Of a stretch of DNA of 64,000 nucleotides, positions 22,930 to 34,261 are shown piece after piece. The first letter of the stretch is position 1; each line of letters starts with the position of its first letter. Source of the stretch: Proteles cristata cristata. Its lineage: Eukaryota; Chordata; Mammalia; Carnivora; Hyaenidae. Made by a program: the position numbers and the translations under genes. The stretch is from contig JAESUZ010000127.1 of NCBI GenBank assembly GCA_017311185.1, forward strand, positions 1,054,001-1,118,000, given 5' to 3'. The notes under the pieces are model-generated. The model was not told where the DNA came from and searched no databases. It saw only the letters and a program-made list of their open reading frames with translations.

Positions 22930-23150
22930 TGTAATATTTGACAACAGATATCATAATAGCAGACACTTAGATTATGCTTACTGGGTGCCAGACAGTGTTG
23001 AAAGTTGTGTATTTATATTAACTCAGTAATCTTCATAACATCCTTGGTTTTTATGCATTATTGTACTCCCATTCTAGAACTGAGGAAATTAAACATGTAA
23101 GTTTTAAGTAACATCCAAATTTAAGGAGCTGACACAAAATGGAGTCAGCT
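22930..23150 (+). repeat. MIR element, plus strand
   Basis: 'acacttagattatgcttactgggtgccagacagtgttgaaag', 'taactcagtaatcttcataacatcc', 'tgtactcccattctagaactgaggaaat' and 'gtaagttttaagtaac' follow the MIR consensus order closely. One of the better preserved MIRs in the window. Confidence 0.65.
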
Positions 23151-23402
23151 TTCAAGTTCAAGAATTTTGACTTTAGATTTATAACTACTTTTTTTTTCAT
23201 GTTTCATGTTTTTATCAAAAATATATACGTATTAGGTCTTATTTTTTATTTTTAGCTTAAATATTGGTCTTGAAAGTGTTTGAAAAATACTATCTAAATA
23301 TTCTGTACAATTTCATAATGAACTGGATCTTAAAAGATATTTGAGTTATGAATTATTTCAGGAATAATAGTTAATTAAACAATTAATTATATTTTCCATG
23401 AC

Positions 23403-23452
23403 TATGTATGTATATGTGTATATATATATATATAGATAGATAGATAGATATA
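23403..23452 (+). repeat. TATG/TA/GATA microsatellite
   Basis: 'tatgtatgtatatgtg', a (TA)n run and four GATA units in succession. Confidence 0.9.
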
Positions 23453-23519
23453 AAATCAAAATTTAGAAATTTAAAAAAGCACAAAAGAAGAATAAAACAT
23501 ATAACAATGAGTCAATCTA

Positions 23520-23693
23520 GGGGCGCCTGGGTGGCTTAGTCGGTTAAGCATCCGACTTTCGCTTAGGTCATGATCTCGCGGTTCGTGGGTTCGAGCCCCG
23601 CGTCGGGCTCTGTGCTGACTGCCAGCTCAGAGCCTGGAGCCTGTTTCAGAGTCTGTGACTCCCTCTCTCTCTGACCCTCCCCTGCTCACGCTG

Positions 23694-23725
<32 letters not shown>

Positions 23726-23779
23726 GAAATAAATAAAAACATTTAAAAAATTTTAAAAAAAACAAAAACAAAAAAAAAC
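23520..23779 (+). repeat. Young CAN-SINE, plus strand
   Basis: Among the most intact copies: head 'ggggcgcctgggtggcttag', A box, 'cgcggttcgtgggttcgagccccgcg' with a perfect B box and several surviving CpGs, the long middle form 'tttcagagtctgtgactcc', a (CT)n run and 'ctcctagaaataaataaaaac', then an A-rich tail with AAAAC units. Target-site duplications caatgagtcaatcta (23505-23519) and caatgaggcaatcta (23780-23794), one mismatch. Confidence 0.96.
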
Positions 23780-23794
23780 CAATGAGGCAATCTA

Positions 23795-24362
23795 ATAAGA
23801 GTAAAACTTAAGGCTTTTAGTGTTTTGTTTGTTTTGTTTTTTAATTTAAATTCCAATTAGTATTATTTTCAATCTTTACAAATTTTTCCTTACCTGTAGA
23901 AATATTGGATATACTATAGTCCCTATTTCATAAGGTTGTTGTTAAGATTAAATAAGTGAAAACATATTTAAGATCAAACCAAGTCATGACATATTCTCAA
24001 TAGATATGTTATTACATATTTTGTACATTTAAAAATACTTACATAATAACTTTTACTAACACTTAAGTTTGCCCAATCACCTATAATTATGTATTCAACA
24101 CATGTTTTTTATTTCTCTTATCTTTTCTTACTTCTGTTACACTTTCATCATCGTACCGACACCATCTAAAGCTGTCAACTTCTCCTCCAATGACTATTGC
24201 CAAGGGCAAATCGCACAGGAAGACATGGCTGTGGGATGCTGACAGGCAAAGGTGTGACAGGGAATCATAAGAAGAGGACTGGGCAGAATTTGGACGCTCA
24301 GATATAATGAAATTTCAGGCACTGTTTCCTGATTTAAGGATGATATTATGGAGAATTTATTT
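23795..24362. other. Mostly unassigned; possible MIR end near 23905-23975
   Basis: 'agtccctatttcataaggttgttgttaagattaaataagtgaaaacat' resembles the MIR 'cctacctcatagggttgttgtgaggattaaatgagataatacat' block. The remainder is not recognised. Confidence 0.4.
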
Positions 24363-24378
24363 AAAATAAATACCTGCA

Positions 24379-24598
24379 GGGGCGCCTGAGTGGCTCAGTC
24401 AGTTAAGCGTCTGGCTTCAGCTCAGGTCATGATCTCACAGTTCGTGGGTTCGAGCCCCACATCGGGCTCTGTGCTGGCAGCTCGGAGCCTGGAGCCTGTT
24501 TTAGATTCTGTGTCTCCCTCTCTTTCTGACCCTCCCCTGCTCACACTTTCTCTCTCTCTCAGAAATAAATAAACATTTAAAAAATAAATAAATAAAAT
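24379..24598 (+). repeat. CAN-SINE, plus strand
   Basis: Head 'ggggcgcctgagtggctcagtcag', B box gggttcgagcccc intact, 'gtgctggcagctcggagcctgg', and tail of AAATA units. Perfect 16-bp target-site duplication aaaataaatacctgca at 24363-24378 and 24599-24614. Of the 'ctctctcagaaataaataaac' variant, different from the 'cctagaaataaa' copies. Confidence 0.96.
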
Positions 24599-24614
24599 AA
24601 AATAAATACCTGCA

Positions 24615-25394
24615 TAGGAAAATATATGGCCAACAAACTAAAGTCATAATTAAAAAATCAGAAAGTATAAACTCATAATTGTGCTAAAGAGAGGCATTTT
24701 TCCTCCTCAGCTTAGGATTCCTCCAGTACTCCACTTCAGGATGTCTCTCCTTATCCACAAAGCCTCTTTTCCTGTCCCAACAAGTAGGTTTAAATTGAGA
24801 AATTGGCCAGATCTCTCAAAGAAAGAAATGACTGTTCCCTCAAATGGCTTTGGGTCTCTAGCTCTTAAGCCCAAAGTGATTGGTATTTTTATCAAGATGT
24901 AAACCAAGTCTAAGGCCTATCAAGATGTAAACCAATAGCTATAATAGGAAAATCAGGATTTTCACAAAGATGTCAAATTTATATTGTACACAATATAATA
25001 GAATTTTTTTACTTTGATCATTTCTGTTGATATTTGTCCCTTCTCAGTATCCTAAAGACATCCATCTGACATTTTTATTTGTATTTCATCTATCAGTAAT
25101 AAACAAAGAAATGAGGGAGAAAACATTAATAAAGCAATAGCTCAAGGTGTATGATACATTGGTGAAATGTCAACAGCCAGCCTCCACCTCTGGAATCTAT
25201 GTGACAGATTTAGTACGATGAAACATGGTCAGAAAACAGGGGAAAGCAGCCACAAAAAAACAAAAAGGGATAAAGCGATTTAGAAAGGTGCCAAAATGAT
25301 TCTCCTTTTCTTTCCTTTAAAGAAGGACATGACATTTAATCAAAGTTATAAATATAACTGTAAACAAAGAAGGATTTATTAACAGTGTTCTTTT
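24615..25394. other. Unassigned DNA
   Basis: The two opposing frames at 24681-24907 (73 and 66 codons) overlap almost completely on opposite strands. Neither shows a motif. Nothing else recognised. Confidence 0.5.
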
Positions 25395-25399
25395 TTCTT

Positions 25400-25586
25400 T
25401 TAAAGTAAAGTTTATTTAATTTGAGGAGGGGAAGGGCAGAGAGAGTCGGAGAGAAAGAATCCCAGGAAGTGTCCTTGCTGTCACTGTGGAGCCTGTTCAG
25501 GGGCTAGAACTCATCAACCAGGAGATCATGACCTGGACTGAAATCAAGAATTGGTTGCTTAACCTACTGACCCACCCTGGTGCCCA
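25400..25586 (-). repeat. Old CAN-SINE, antisense
   Basis: 'aagtttatttaatttgaggagg' (tail), 'gcagagagagtcggagagaaagaatccc', 'gtcactgtggagcctg' and 'gagatcatgacctgg' to 'acccaccctggtgccc' (head). Many substitutions. It forms part of the locally duplicated segment. Confidence 0.85.
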
Positions 25587-25735
25587 CCTATCCACTTTTT
25601 ACAGAAGAATAAAATTATTGTAGTTTACTCCCTTTTGAGTTGTATCAAGACTTATGATGCAGTACATAATTATTATACTTATATTTTATAGTTTTAGTTA
25701 GTTAAAAAAACTTCCTCTGAAGCTTTTTAAATTAT
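25524..25735 (+). repeat. Local direct duplication, copy B
   Basis: Matches 21985-22203 in the same orientation, beginning inside the antisense SINE at 'gagatcatgacc' and continuing through 'cacctatcc', 'gtatcaagacttatgatg', 'acataattattat' and 'tagttttagttagtt' to 'gctttttaaa'. Spacing between copies is about 3.54 kb. To the right, an AT microsatellite follows here but not in copy A. Confidence 0.8.
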
Positions 25736-25757
25736 ATCCTATAAATGTATAACTTTT

Positions 25758-25835
25758 TTGTATGTGTATATATATATATATATATATATAAATATATAAA
25801 TATAAATAAATATATATAAATATATAAATAATTTG
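25758..25835. repeat. (TA)n / AAATATA microsatellite
   Basis: 'gtatatatata...' TA units followed by imperfect AAATATA units. The 60-codon Ile/Tyr-rich minus frame there is a repeat translation. Confidence 0.9.
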
Positions 25836-27088
25836 TTTAACCATGCATATTATACTGTTTAAAGAGATCCTAAAATACATAGGATCAAGGGACCTTTATT
25901 AAATCAAATGAAGCACCAAAATTTATGTGTCCCTGTACTTTGGAAGCAGGCAGCACATTAGAATAAATGAGAATTTGAATTACACTAAAACTATCTATTA
26001 CTTCAGTTATGACTAACCAACAGGTCTGGCCACATTGATACAAATGAATATTCTTTTAAAAAAGAACTAAAAACACAATTTAGGTGATACAAACTTTAAC
26101 ACTTCATGAAGTAGACCATCTCCTTTGAAAGAGCTGCAAACTGGGGGGAGAAGGAAAAAACTTTTATAGAATAAAAAATAAAAAACAAGGAGGAGAGACA
26201 AATGAAAATATCTGATTAGCTGGGGCCATATAGTCAATTTTGTCTGTCATGAGAAAGCCATGACCTGGCTTGGCATTTGGCGACTAGTTGACTGAATATA
26301 CCATGTTCATGAGAGCTATCTGAATTTAGGTTTGCCGATATGCCACCCTGGGCAAGAATGGCACCATCTTGGTCCCAGAAAGTTATTTCAACAATATAAT
26401 TCAACATTTAAGTGTCCCCCCCCATAAAAGCTTAAAAATTAGATTGTAAGTGCACTAAGAAAAATAATGCTTTGAAATTAGATCTTACACATATTCTAAA
26501 TTTTTAAAAAATCTTCTTTGATTTAAAACTAAAATCAATTAGAGTTTGGAATGCAAGATATTTCTCTATATGCTAGCAATGTCAAATGTTCTTCAACACT
26601 CCCTTTCAAAAGCAGAAAAAATTCAGTGAAAAATAAGTACAATTTCCACACACAGAAGAGTACAGTGAAGCAAGAGTACAGTGTGAAGACATTATATTCT
26701 TTTTCCAAGCAAATTTAAGTTCTATGAATTTAACTTGAACAAGAGGAAAAAAATTAGAATCATGATCTATGTTAGTAAAAGGCCTTTTGAAACTTAATGT
26801 TCACCAGTCGAATTTTTTAAATTATGGTTATGTATAATATGGAAAATTAAAGAGTCATGAAGCATCTATACATCTGTAAAAACAGTAAACATTTCCCTTA
26901 TGTACTAGCAAATGAAAAAGATTTTAAGACAGAATGTATTGTAAGACAAGCTGATGTTAGAGATAAGTGAATAGATAAGTACACAGAGAGTTATAAAATA
27001 ATTAATACTGTTTACAAGCTAGAGGACTATTGACTAACACTTTCAATCTTCTATATATCTCTAGTATTTTTAGAAAACTTGCACAGAA
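25836..27088. other. Unassigned DNA
   Basis: About 1.25 kb with no recognised repeat or gene; a C run ('gtccccccccc' type) occurs near 26415. Confidence 0.5.
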
Positions 27089-27102
27089 TGTATTTACTTT
27101 TT

Positions 27103-27345
27103 TTTTTAATTAATGCTTTTATTTATTTTTGAGACAGAGAAAGATGGAGCACAACTGAAGAAGGGGCAGAGAGAGAACGAGACAGAATCAGAAGCAGCCT
27201 GCAGGTTCTGAGCTGTCAGCACAAAGCCCTACCCGGGACTCGAACTCACAAACTGAGAGATCATGACATGAGCCAAAGTCGACCCTTAACTGACTGAACC
27301 ACTCAAGCTTGCCTTACCCTCCCCCCCCTTTATTTTTTAATTTTT
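27103..27345 (-). repeat. Old CAN-SINE, antisense
   Basis: 'tgcttttatttatttttgagacagagaaagatgg' to 'actgaaccactcaagcttgcc'. Duplications close to atgtatttactttt occur at about 27089-27102 and 27349-27362. Between the SINE head and the right duplication is an extra run 'ttaccctccccccccttta', a later insertion or head extension. Confidence 0.85.
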
Positions 27346-27362
27346 AGGATGTATTTACTTTT

Positions 27363-28431
27363 GTAAAAAAAAAAAAATCTCTGTTCATTACAAATATACG
27401 TTTTTTTCCTTCATGGTCTTTTTGATAAGAAATCATCGAATTATTAATAAAATAAATTCTTGTTAAATTTGCTAACTTTATATGATTAATAATTCCTTCT
27501 TCATTTAGGTATAAAAAGATAACCCAAAATAGGCTTAATTAGTTTATTTCTGTCTACTACAAAAATGAAAAGAGAAGCCTCATTCATGAAAAAAAAATGA
27601 GGATATTTGAAATAATTTTCCAGGAGTAATATTACTAAATATTATTATTATATCTAATTGACGATTTCATAAATAACCCAAAAATATCTGTGGACAATGT
27701 GCCATCTTCCTGGGAGAACTGGTGTATAATAGATTCATATATGATTAGAAAATGCCTACCTAAAAACTTTGAAATGCATAGCATGTGAAAGAAACACCTT
27801 TTCATGATATAGGACATCTATCTCTATGACACAGGTCACAGAAGTTTCTATATTTTATTTGAGTACTTCATGACCCAGAACAATTCAATTGTGCATAGGA
27901 GGACACAATGGTTTACTCTTCTGGTAATCACTAGGGTGAGGCAAAAAGAATCGGACTCAAAAGACCAGAAAGAATAAGAAGGCTCTTTTATTAAAGGGCT
28001 TAGTTTAGTACTGTTTGCTTCTTGCTAAACTTTTAGAAATCTTGCTCCTCTTATAAATCTTCTGAGCTTCCTCTCAATCCTCTTTTAATATGTTGGCACT
28101 TCTAAGAAGAGAAAATGAATGCCAGTGTTCTCTGGTATGATTGTCTTAAGGGAAAAAGAGATAGAAAGAGGACAGAGAGAGAGAAATTAAGCTTTAAGGA
28201 AATAAAGCTCATACAATGAATTTAAATAACAGCAAACTGTATACATACAAAATAGAGTAACATTTCCATATACATAATATAAAGCTTCTAAAGAGTCAGT
28301 TTATTTAGAAACTTTCCTTCCCCAATTTCTTTTTTTATGAAGTCTTTTTTAATCTATCATCTTAAAGTATAGATAGTATCCCAAATACTTTTAAAGAATA
28401 GGTAATAAGTAACTTCACAACTTGAACTTTT
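27363..28431. other. Unassigned DNA
   Basis: Apart from an A run near 27366, nothing recognised. The 60-codon minus frame at 27635-27817 has no motif. Confidence 0.5.
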
Positions 28432-28637
28432 TAAAAGTTTATTTATTTTTTTATTTTGAGAGAGAGACAGAAAGAGAGACAGGGGCAGAGAACTAGAAGG
28501 AGACAGAGAATGCCAAGTAGGCTCTGTGCTGTCAGTGCAGAGCCCAATTCAGGGCTGAATCCCACAAACAAGGAAATCTTGATCTGAGCTGAAATTAAGA
28601 ATTGGATCAGTAACCAACTGAGCCACACAAGAGCTTC
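28432..28637 (-). repeat. Old CAN-SINE, antisense
   Basis: 'aagtttatttatttttttattttgagagagagac' tail side, 'gtcagtgcagagccc', 'aatcttgatctgagctgaaattaagaattgg' and 'aactgagccacacaagagctt' head. CpGs are all lost. The 96-codon minus frame (28443-28733) is a SINE translation. Confidence 0.88.
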
Positions 28638-28877
28638 CTTCCACTTTTTAGTAGTTGAGCAATTTTTTGCTAATTTGAGGTTACATGAGGATGAGCTGAG
28701 AGGAGAAAAGAATAAGAAAATCAAGAATAGCATTTGTGATTCTCAGCACCTTGACTTGCCTCAATCTAATGGCCAGGTAATCCAAGATATCCTCACCCTC
28801 TCAAGATCCTTAACTTGGTCAAGTTTACAAAATTCTTTTTGCTACAAGGTTGCAGTGATTAGGACTTGGATACTTTC

Positions 28878-29101
28878 TTTAAAATTTTATTATTTTTTTA
28901 GTATTCATTTATTTTTGATACAGAAAGAGACAGAGTGTAAGTGGGGGGAGGGGCGCAGAAAGATGGGGAGACAACCTGAACCAGGCTCCAGGCTCTTAGC
29001 TGTGAGCATAAAGCTCTATAAAGGGCTCAACCCCACGAACTGTGAGATCATGACCTGAGTGAAAGTTAGACACTTAACCAACTGAGCCAGCCAGGTGCCC
29101 C
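28878..29101 (-). repeat. CAN-SINE, antisense
   Basis: 'attcatttatttttgatacag' tail side to 'aactgagccagccaggtgcccc' head. Target-site duplications aggacttggatacttt (28861-28876) and aagacctggatacttt (29102-29117), two mismatches. The 127-codon plus frame (28675-29058) spans this SINE and is not a gene. Confidence 0.92.
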
Positions 29102-29117
29102 AAGACCTGGATACTTT

Positions 29118-29829
29118 TGAGGGCCCCTAGTCATCCTACCATAATCACATATGATATTGATGGGTGCCATTACAAATTCTCAGTCCTTGCTTTTAGCTAA
29201 GTCTCCAACATGGCCATCATTCTACTTAATGGTACATTAAGAGTTACAGGGCCCACTGCACCATTTCCTGGATCACTTGCAGCAAACAATTGATCTGTAG
29301 GGTTATTTTAGTAAAATCTCTGCAGACAGTGCTTCATATTCCACTCTAATTCTTAAATTAGGATTAGTTATTCAAGCACACAAACAGTACTTGGGTCTCT
29401 CTAACCTTTTGTATTCCCTTTACAGACTCTTCTGAAAGATATCAATGTACCATATCTCAAAAAAAAGTACTATTTCAAACATATTATGCTCTGTCATACC
29501 TTTTCATATGTGGTTTCTTCTCTCAGAAACTTCTCTTTGCATCTCATTTAAATAATTCTATCATCATTGTTTACTTGGCTAGTTTTGTCATCATACTGTT
29601 ATTTTCACTTTAGTGAATGTTGAACAACTACAAGTTAAAAATTAACACAGTATATTACCCAATAGCACATGATACTTCAACCTTTAACAGACACCACCAA
29701 TAGTATTAAATAAGTTAAGTTCTTCATCATGCTCAAGCAGAGTATTCTAAATAATTTCTACTTCCATGAAATTTCATACTGCAGGCCACAATCTGAATAA
29801 GAAAAGTCTGTAATCATATTTTAAAGAGG
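29118..29829. other. Unassigned DNA
   Basis: No repeat or coding signal recognised. Confidence 0.5.
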
Positions 29830-29836
29830 TAATACA

Positions 29837-30048
29837 GAGGTTCCTGGGTGGCTCAGTTAGTTAAGCTTCTGACTGGAACTCAGGTCATGATCTCATGGTT
29901 CATGTGTTTGAGTCCCGTGTCAGGCTCTGTGCTGACAGTTCAGAGCCTGGAGTCTGATTCAGATTCTCAGTCTTCCTCTCTCTCTGTCCCTCCCCCACTC
30001 ACACTCTTTCTGTCTCTCAGAAATGAATAAACATTAAAATGTTTTTCT
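29837..30048 (+). repeat. CAN-SINE, plus strand
   Basis: Head 'aggttcctgggtggctcag', body with 'tcaggtcatgatctcatgg', pyrimidine-rich stretch and 'cagaaatgaataaac' tail. Duplications tttaaagaggtaatacag (29819-29836) and tttaaagaggtaacaca (from 30049), one to two mismatches. Confidence 0.93.
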
Positions 30049-30066
30049 TTAAAGAGGTAACACATT

Positions 30067-30850
30067 TAATTAAAAAGAAGAAGAAGGTATTTATATTTGG
30101 GGGAATGACTAAAATAATCCATGCATAGAGGAAGCAAAGATTTGCTTTGCCAAGAAAAACAAAATTTGTATCTAAGAATAATGGGAAATAATGTTAAGAA
30201 TTTTGAGTAAAGACTCTTCACACTTCACAGAAAATCTGAAGCAGAAGTTGGACGGCTTCAACTGAGAGCATAGTAAAATGTGCATATTCATATTAATGGG
30301 AGGGAAAAAATTTACTGAATAAAAGAAAGTACATGTATTGATTTAAGTGCTGTATGTAACACATACGTTTAAATGGTTTTGAAACCATAATTTCTGTGAG
30401 ATTTTTGTAAAGCAAAGGGAAAGGAGCAAACATATCTGAAAAAGAAAAACTAATGGCTAGCCACATGACAATGAACAAATGGACTTGAAGTATTTGTCTG
30501 GAAGTAGAAATAAGAGGATAACTTGGCAAATTAACATATTTAACATGTAAGCTTGACTTCAAACTCTTGATTAAGACTAAATAGGAAAGTTTGATATCAA
30601 TCCATATAACAAAGAACCTGTCTTCCATATTTGGCTTCATGAAGAATACTGGTAGATATCAAGGATCTGCTTTGGTTTAGTTTTGATTTTACTGTATATT
30701 TGTTAACTCTGTATGGTGGCTCTGAATTTGAAGAGCTGAATTTGAAGGCATTTAAAAGCTTAGCTTTATAGGGTCTAAAGGGAGAAAAGGGAGCTAGAGG
30801 AAAAGATAATTTTAGTAATAAAAAATAGCAGTAATTTGGGCACTTCTGTT
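30067..30850. other. Unassigned DNA
   Basis: Overlapping minus frames at 30293-30640 (115 codons) and 30597-30860 (87 codons) lie here. Their translations are hydrophobic but show no family motif, and there is no accompanying promoter or polyadenylation context. I treat them as chance. Confidence 0.45.
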
Positions 30851-31236
30851 TTGAATACACTGTTCCAAAATCTTTATATACATTATCCTATTTATTTGTT
30901 TTATTTATATGTTTACTTGTTTATTTTTGAGAGAAAGAGAGACAGGTAGAGAAAAATGGACACAGAGAATCCCAAGCAGGCTCTGTGATGTCAGAGCAGA
31001 GCCCAACGTAGGGATTGAACCCACAAACCTTGAGATCATGACCTGAGCTGAAATCAAGAATGGGATGCTCAACCAGCTGAGCCACCCAGGTGCCCCAGTA
31101 CCCCATTCATTTCTAACCATGTTATGTAATACACTCTATCATTACCTCCATTTTATTGATATGGAAACAGAGGGTCCAAGGGTTAAATTGTCCTGAGTGA
31201 CAAGGTTGGAACAGCACCCAAATGTGGACGTTAACA
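30851..31236 (+). repeat. MIR element split by a SINE
   Basis: 'ccaaaatctttatatacattatcctattt' left of the SINE and 'cattacctccattttattgatatggaaacagagggtccaaggg', 'gtcctgagtgacaaggttgg' right of it are consecutive MIR blocks (plus orientation). The SINE at 30905-31096 lies between them. Confidence 0.55.
30905..31096 (-). repeat. CAN-SINE, antisense, inside a MIR
   Basis: 'tgtttacttgtttatttttgagagaaagagag' to 'agctgagccacccaggtgcccc'. No clean duplication seen. Its two minus-strand frames (71 and 61 codons) are SINE translations. Confidence 0.9.
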
Positions 31237-31249
31237 CCAGAGCCATCAC

Positions 31250-31480
31250 TCATTTTTAAAACTTTTAATTTTTTTTAACATTTATTCATTTTTGGAGACA
31301 GAGGGTGAGTGGGGATGGGGGAGGGGTGGCAGGCAGAGAGAGAGGGAGACACAGAATCCAAGGTGCTGAGCTGTCAGCACAGAGCCCAATGCAAGGTTCG
31401 AACTCACAATCTGTGAGATCATGACCTGAGTGGAAGAGCCAAAATCAGACACTTAACTGACTGAGCTACCCAGGTGCCCC
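31250..31480 (-). repeat. CAN-SINE, antisense, first of a pair
   Basis: 'tttttttaacatttattcatttttggagacag' tail side to 'gactgagctacccaggtgcccc' head at 31480. The left duplication ccagagccatcac is at 31237-31249. The matching right copy occurs only after the next SINE. Confidence 0.92.
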
Positions 31481-31681
31481 TAAAATTTATTTTAAGGTTT
31501 ATTTTTGAGAGAGAGTGAGACAGAGCACAAGCGAGGAAAGGGCAGAGAGGGAGGGAGACACAGAATCAGAAGCAGCCTCCAGGCTCTGAACTGTCAGCAG
31601 AGCCTGATGCAAAGCTCCAACTCACAAACTGTGAGATCATGACCTGAGCCAAAGTCAGACACTCAACTGACTGAGGTACCC
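31481..31681 (-). repeat. CAN-SINE, antisense, second of a pair
   Basis: 'aaatttattttaaggtttatttttgagagagag' to 'aactgactgaggtaccccc'. The right duplication ccagagccatcac follows at 31682-31694. The two adjoining SINEs share one outer duplication. Confidence 0.92.
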
Positions 31682-31694
31682 CCAGAGCCATCAC

Positions 31695-34033
31695 CTTTAA
31701 TGAATGTAAAACAAAGTTTGGCTTTGTCTGACTGCAGATAACTAGTTCCAATGGTCGTTTCAAAAGGAAGTAATGCAGGAGAAATGTAGAGGAAGGGCTA
31801 CCTGCATATTCTTTGTGAAGAACACATTTTTCCTGTCATTATATGCATGTCACATGCTGTGATAATACATGAGCAACAAATATTCCTCATTTCCACACTA
31901 TTTTTCAGGGAAGCAAATAAATATTTTTGATACAAATTCATATGGATCAAAATCCAGATTTGCTGAAACACTCAGTAGAATAATGTAGTTTCTTTGTTGA
32001 AATGAAGAAATACCTCTCAAATATCCACAAGTATCTATCACACTTATGCCATCATCCTCTGTTTATACCCTACCACCTGGGTGAAGCAGCACACAGGAGA
32101 TAAAACCCAAAAATGACACGAATAAAATACCTAAGTATGGCTTCACATTTAAAATGTATTTTATCAGTCTGTCCAGTTTCTACTCTAACTTGGCAGCTCC
32201 AGAAGAAATGCCCTCTAGTACTCACTTTTGATATGGGATTAAAACTACAGATTTAGCAGCTGGGACTAGTGATAGATTGGAGTAAAGAAAATTCACTTTA
32301 CAATCTCAGATTTTACAAATATGTGTGTGCATATCTATCTATCTCTCAGGTCTGATGAGCTCTGAAATCTAGAGGCAGGAAATACGGTAAAAGTTTACAG
32401 GATCCAATGGGACCCCACACATAAAAGCCTTCATTTTGGAATCCCTGTGGCTATTCGTTGGCTCTCATAGAAGTTTTTGAAGCTTTAAGAGATTATCATT
32501 AAATAGGATTTTACCAAGAGAAATCTCAGCTCTTAGCTTCAAAAGTCATCATGAAAATATTCTCTGAGCTGCCAAATTCAATTGGCACTACTGAACAATG
32601 CTTTCACTTTCAAAATTCCAATTTCACTCTTAAGAAAAACAGATGAAACAAATATTCTATATTAAAGCAAAAGAGTGCCTGCAACAGTCTTTCCCAAAAC
32701 TGTATGCCAAGGAACATTGTTGCATGGAATTTAATCCAGAAAATAGATACTTTTGGCCAAATATATTTAGGAAATTCTGGATAAGCAAGTTAAATTGCTT
32801 TTCTGTATTACTTAGTAGAGCCATATGAATAGCCTTTGCTAATCTTTAAAAAGGGGTGTGAGTAAAATATACAGTCTTTTCTAAACGTATTTTATACATA
32901 TTTCTTCTTATCCCACAATATCTAATAAGAGAATTCCTTTGGAAACCATATGTAAATGTAGGTCTGTCTTTCAGGAATGTAGGGAAGACAGTTTCCTGTT
33001 ATTTCAATCAATACATAATATCAGATAGAATATTTACTTCATTGTATTTGATTTCAAGATTTACAAAACTATTACAGAGATTTTTTCCATTGTGAATAAA
33101 AGATGACAAGTGTTCTTACAAATACATATCAGTAATCATTATTAGACATTTCAATAGACTTCTACTGTTCCTATCTTTCCTTTTGTCCTACACAGCTTTT
33201 ATCCACTCTCTTGCAGGAAATTGCTTATTCCCCTACTAAAATTCTATTTAATTATTGGAGATTTTAAGAACATTTCCTTCGTTTTATATATTTGTCCAAC
33301 AAGTGGACAAATAGCCTACTGATGACCTATCATAACTGTCCTATTTCGTCATTGACACTGATAGTTGCATATATATTGGGCAGTGAAGGGGTAGAATGAG
33401 AGCACATCAGTTTCTTTGCCCAGGTTAGTATTCATTCCATCATTAATTTCCTGGGGGGAATTACTTCTCTTCATCAGATTCATGGGATACAGTTAAGGCT
33501 GATCAAGCCCACTGACTACTCCAACCTATTACCTACAGTCTATCACGTGAATGTGTAACAAAAGCAAGATTGAAGTCCACAGAGAGAGAGAGAAAGAGAA
33601 TCCTGGCTTGAAAATGATCTGAATAGTTCTTCAATGCCATAAAGCATGAAGCTTCAATAGTAAAAGGAGATAAATAATTGGGCATTTAACTGTCAGTGTC
33701 AAGAAACCGTTTACAATCTGGTCATTAGTAATTTACTCTGACTCTGTAGTTAGCCATCTTGTAGAACACGCATGCAATGGTCATTTCGTGGTGTCCTGGA
33801 TGACAACAAAAGTATGCATCTTCTGTGGTAACCAGTAAAAAATTTTCCTCAGTAGACCTTTGTACTTTTCACTCTGAACATATTTTCCAAGACTAGTTTC
33901 AGAAACTCTTGAAACTTCCCATATTGTATTTCAGTGATGATATTATAGTTTAATAATTTACAACAAAGTTGATCAATTTCATATTGGAGAGGAATATTTT
34001 ATGTGCATTCTTGATAAACTCTTTGACTTCTTT
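31695..34033. other. Unassigned DNA
   Basis: About 2.3 kb with no recognised repeat. The 61-codon frame at 32643-32828 has no motif. Among the longest repeat-poor stretches by eye. Confidence 0.5.
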
Positions 34034-34047
34034 AAAAGGACACTCTA

Positions 34048-34261
34048 GGGGCACCCGGGTGGCTTAGTCGGTTAAGCGTCCGACTTTCGCTTAGGTCATG
34101 ATCTCGCGGTTCGTGGGTTCAAGCCCCGCGTCGGGCTATGTGCTGACTGCCAGCTCAGAGCCTGGAGCCTGTTTCAGTCTGTGACTCCCTCTCTCTCTGA
34201 CCCTCCCCTGCTCACGCTGTCTCTCTCTCCTAGAAATAAATAAAACATTTAAAAAAAAAAA
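34048..34261 (+). repeat. Young CAN-SINE, plus strand
   Basis: Head 'ggggcacccgggtggcttag', 'cgcggttcgtgggttcaagccccgcg', short middle form 'tttcagtctgtgactcc', 'ctctcctagaaataaataaaac' end and a pure A tail. Perfect 14-bp target-site duplication aaaaggacactcta at 34034-34047 and 34262-34275. The intact duplication and uninterrupted A run point to a recent insertion. Confidence 0.97.

Noticed and set aside
23520..23779. tRNA-like text with A and B boxes as a real tRNA gene
   Set aside because: It is the tRNA-derived head of a SINE; it lacks a foldable anticodon arm and acceptor stem and is followed by SINE body and tail.
28675..29058. 127-codon plus frame
   Set aside because: Ends inside an antisense SINE and starts in old SINE flank; no domain.
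30293..30860. Overlapping 115- and 87-codon minus frames as possible membrane proteins
   Set aside because: Hydrophobic composition is expected for AT-rich DNA; no motif, no supporting signals.
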